Both the position numbers and the translations under genes were made by a program. Of a stretch of 64,000 nucleotides of DNA, positions 63,991-64,000 are shown in pieces (positions within the stretch are counted from its first letter, which is position 1; the number at the start of each line of letters is the position of its first letter). Source of the DNA: Streptomyces sp. cg36. GTDB lineage: Bacteria > Actinomycetota > Actinomycetes > Streptomycetales > Streptomycetaceae. Location: the NCBI RefSeq assembly GCF_041080675.1, contig NZ_CP163520.1, positions 8,523,501 to 8,587,500 on the forward strand, read 5' to 3'. A model generated the notes under the pieces. That model was given only the letters and a program-made list of their open reading frames with translations. It did no database searches and was not told the origin of the DNA.

Positions 63991-64000
63991 GTCGCGCTCG

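Overview
The DNA is uniformly very GC-rich. Genes use GTG and ATG starts and often overlap by 4 bp (ATGA/GTGA). Protein types such as BTAD/LysM regulators, replication-relaxation proteins, DUF6248-like proteins and long LamG/RHS secreted proteins are typical of Streptomyces or a close relative. The content is almost wholly accessory, so the window most likely comes from a large conjugative plasmid or an integrated conjugative element. No rRNA, tRNA or CRISPR array was seen.

Layout. (1) 1-11.3 kb, plus strand: a secreted LamG protein cut by the window edge, then a 2344-residue RHS polymorphic toxin (signal peptide, RHS core, Hint domain, C-terminal toxin) with a candidate immunity gene. (2) 11.5-16.1 kb: a junkyard of mobile DNA. 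It holds an ISKra4-like transposase remnant, a truncated tyrosine integrase, and a decayed IS5-type element whose transposase is split by an apparently intact group II intron. (3) 16.2-27.8 kb, minus strand: a Tad-type pilus/secretion operon (CpaB, TadZ-like, TadA/CpaF, TadB, TadC, pilin-like protein, three TadE/TadG-like proteins) ending in a membrane LysM-BTAD protein. (4) 28.3-41.1 kb, minus strand: a type IV secretion/conjugation operon with TcpC/VirB8-like, small membrane proteins, VirB4, VirB6-like, lysozyme-NlpC/P60, VirD4/TraG and replication-relaxation proteins. This is not the single-protein TraB system usual in Streptomyces. (5) 41.1-45.4 kb: a repeat-rich intergenic region, then a replication-type protein with a duplicated winged-helix domain, a membrane protein and a frameshifted gene. 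(6) 45.4-51.1 kb: a lasso-peptide cluster (precursor, cyclase, RRE, leader peptidase) with a PIMT-like O-methyltransferase, which predicts an aspartimide-modified lasso peptide. It is flanked by a divergent regulator/peptide deformylase pair and closed by a strong terminator. (7) 51.4-64 kb, mostly minus strand: a toxin-antitoxin-like pair, a four-repeat HTH protein, and a set of DNA-modification candidates (Mom-like and DpdA-like proteins, two PAPS-reductase-like PP-loop proteins), with DprA, SSB and several small unknown genes.

How it fits together: regions 3 and 4 would build the cell-surface and DNA-transfer machinery. Regions 5 and 7 would supply replication, DNA processing and possible DNA hypermodification for the element. 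The RHS toxin and the lasso cluster are cargo for competition. All function calls rest on reading motifs in the translated sequence; no database search was run.
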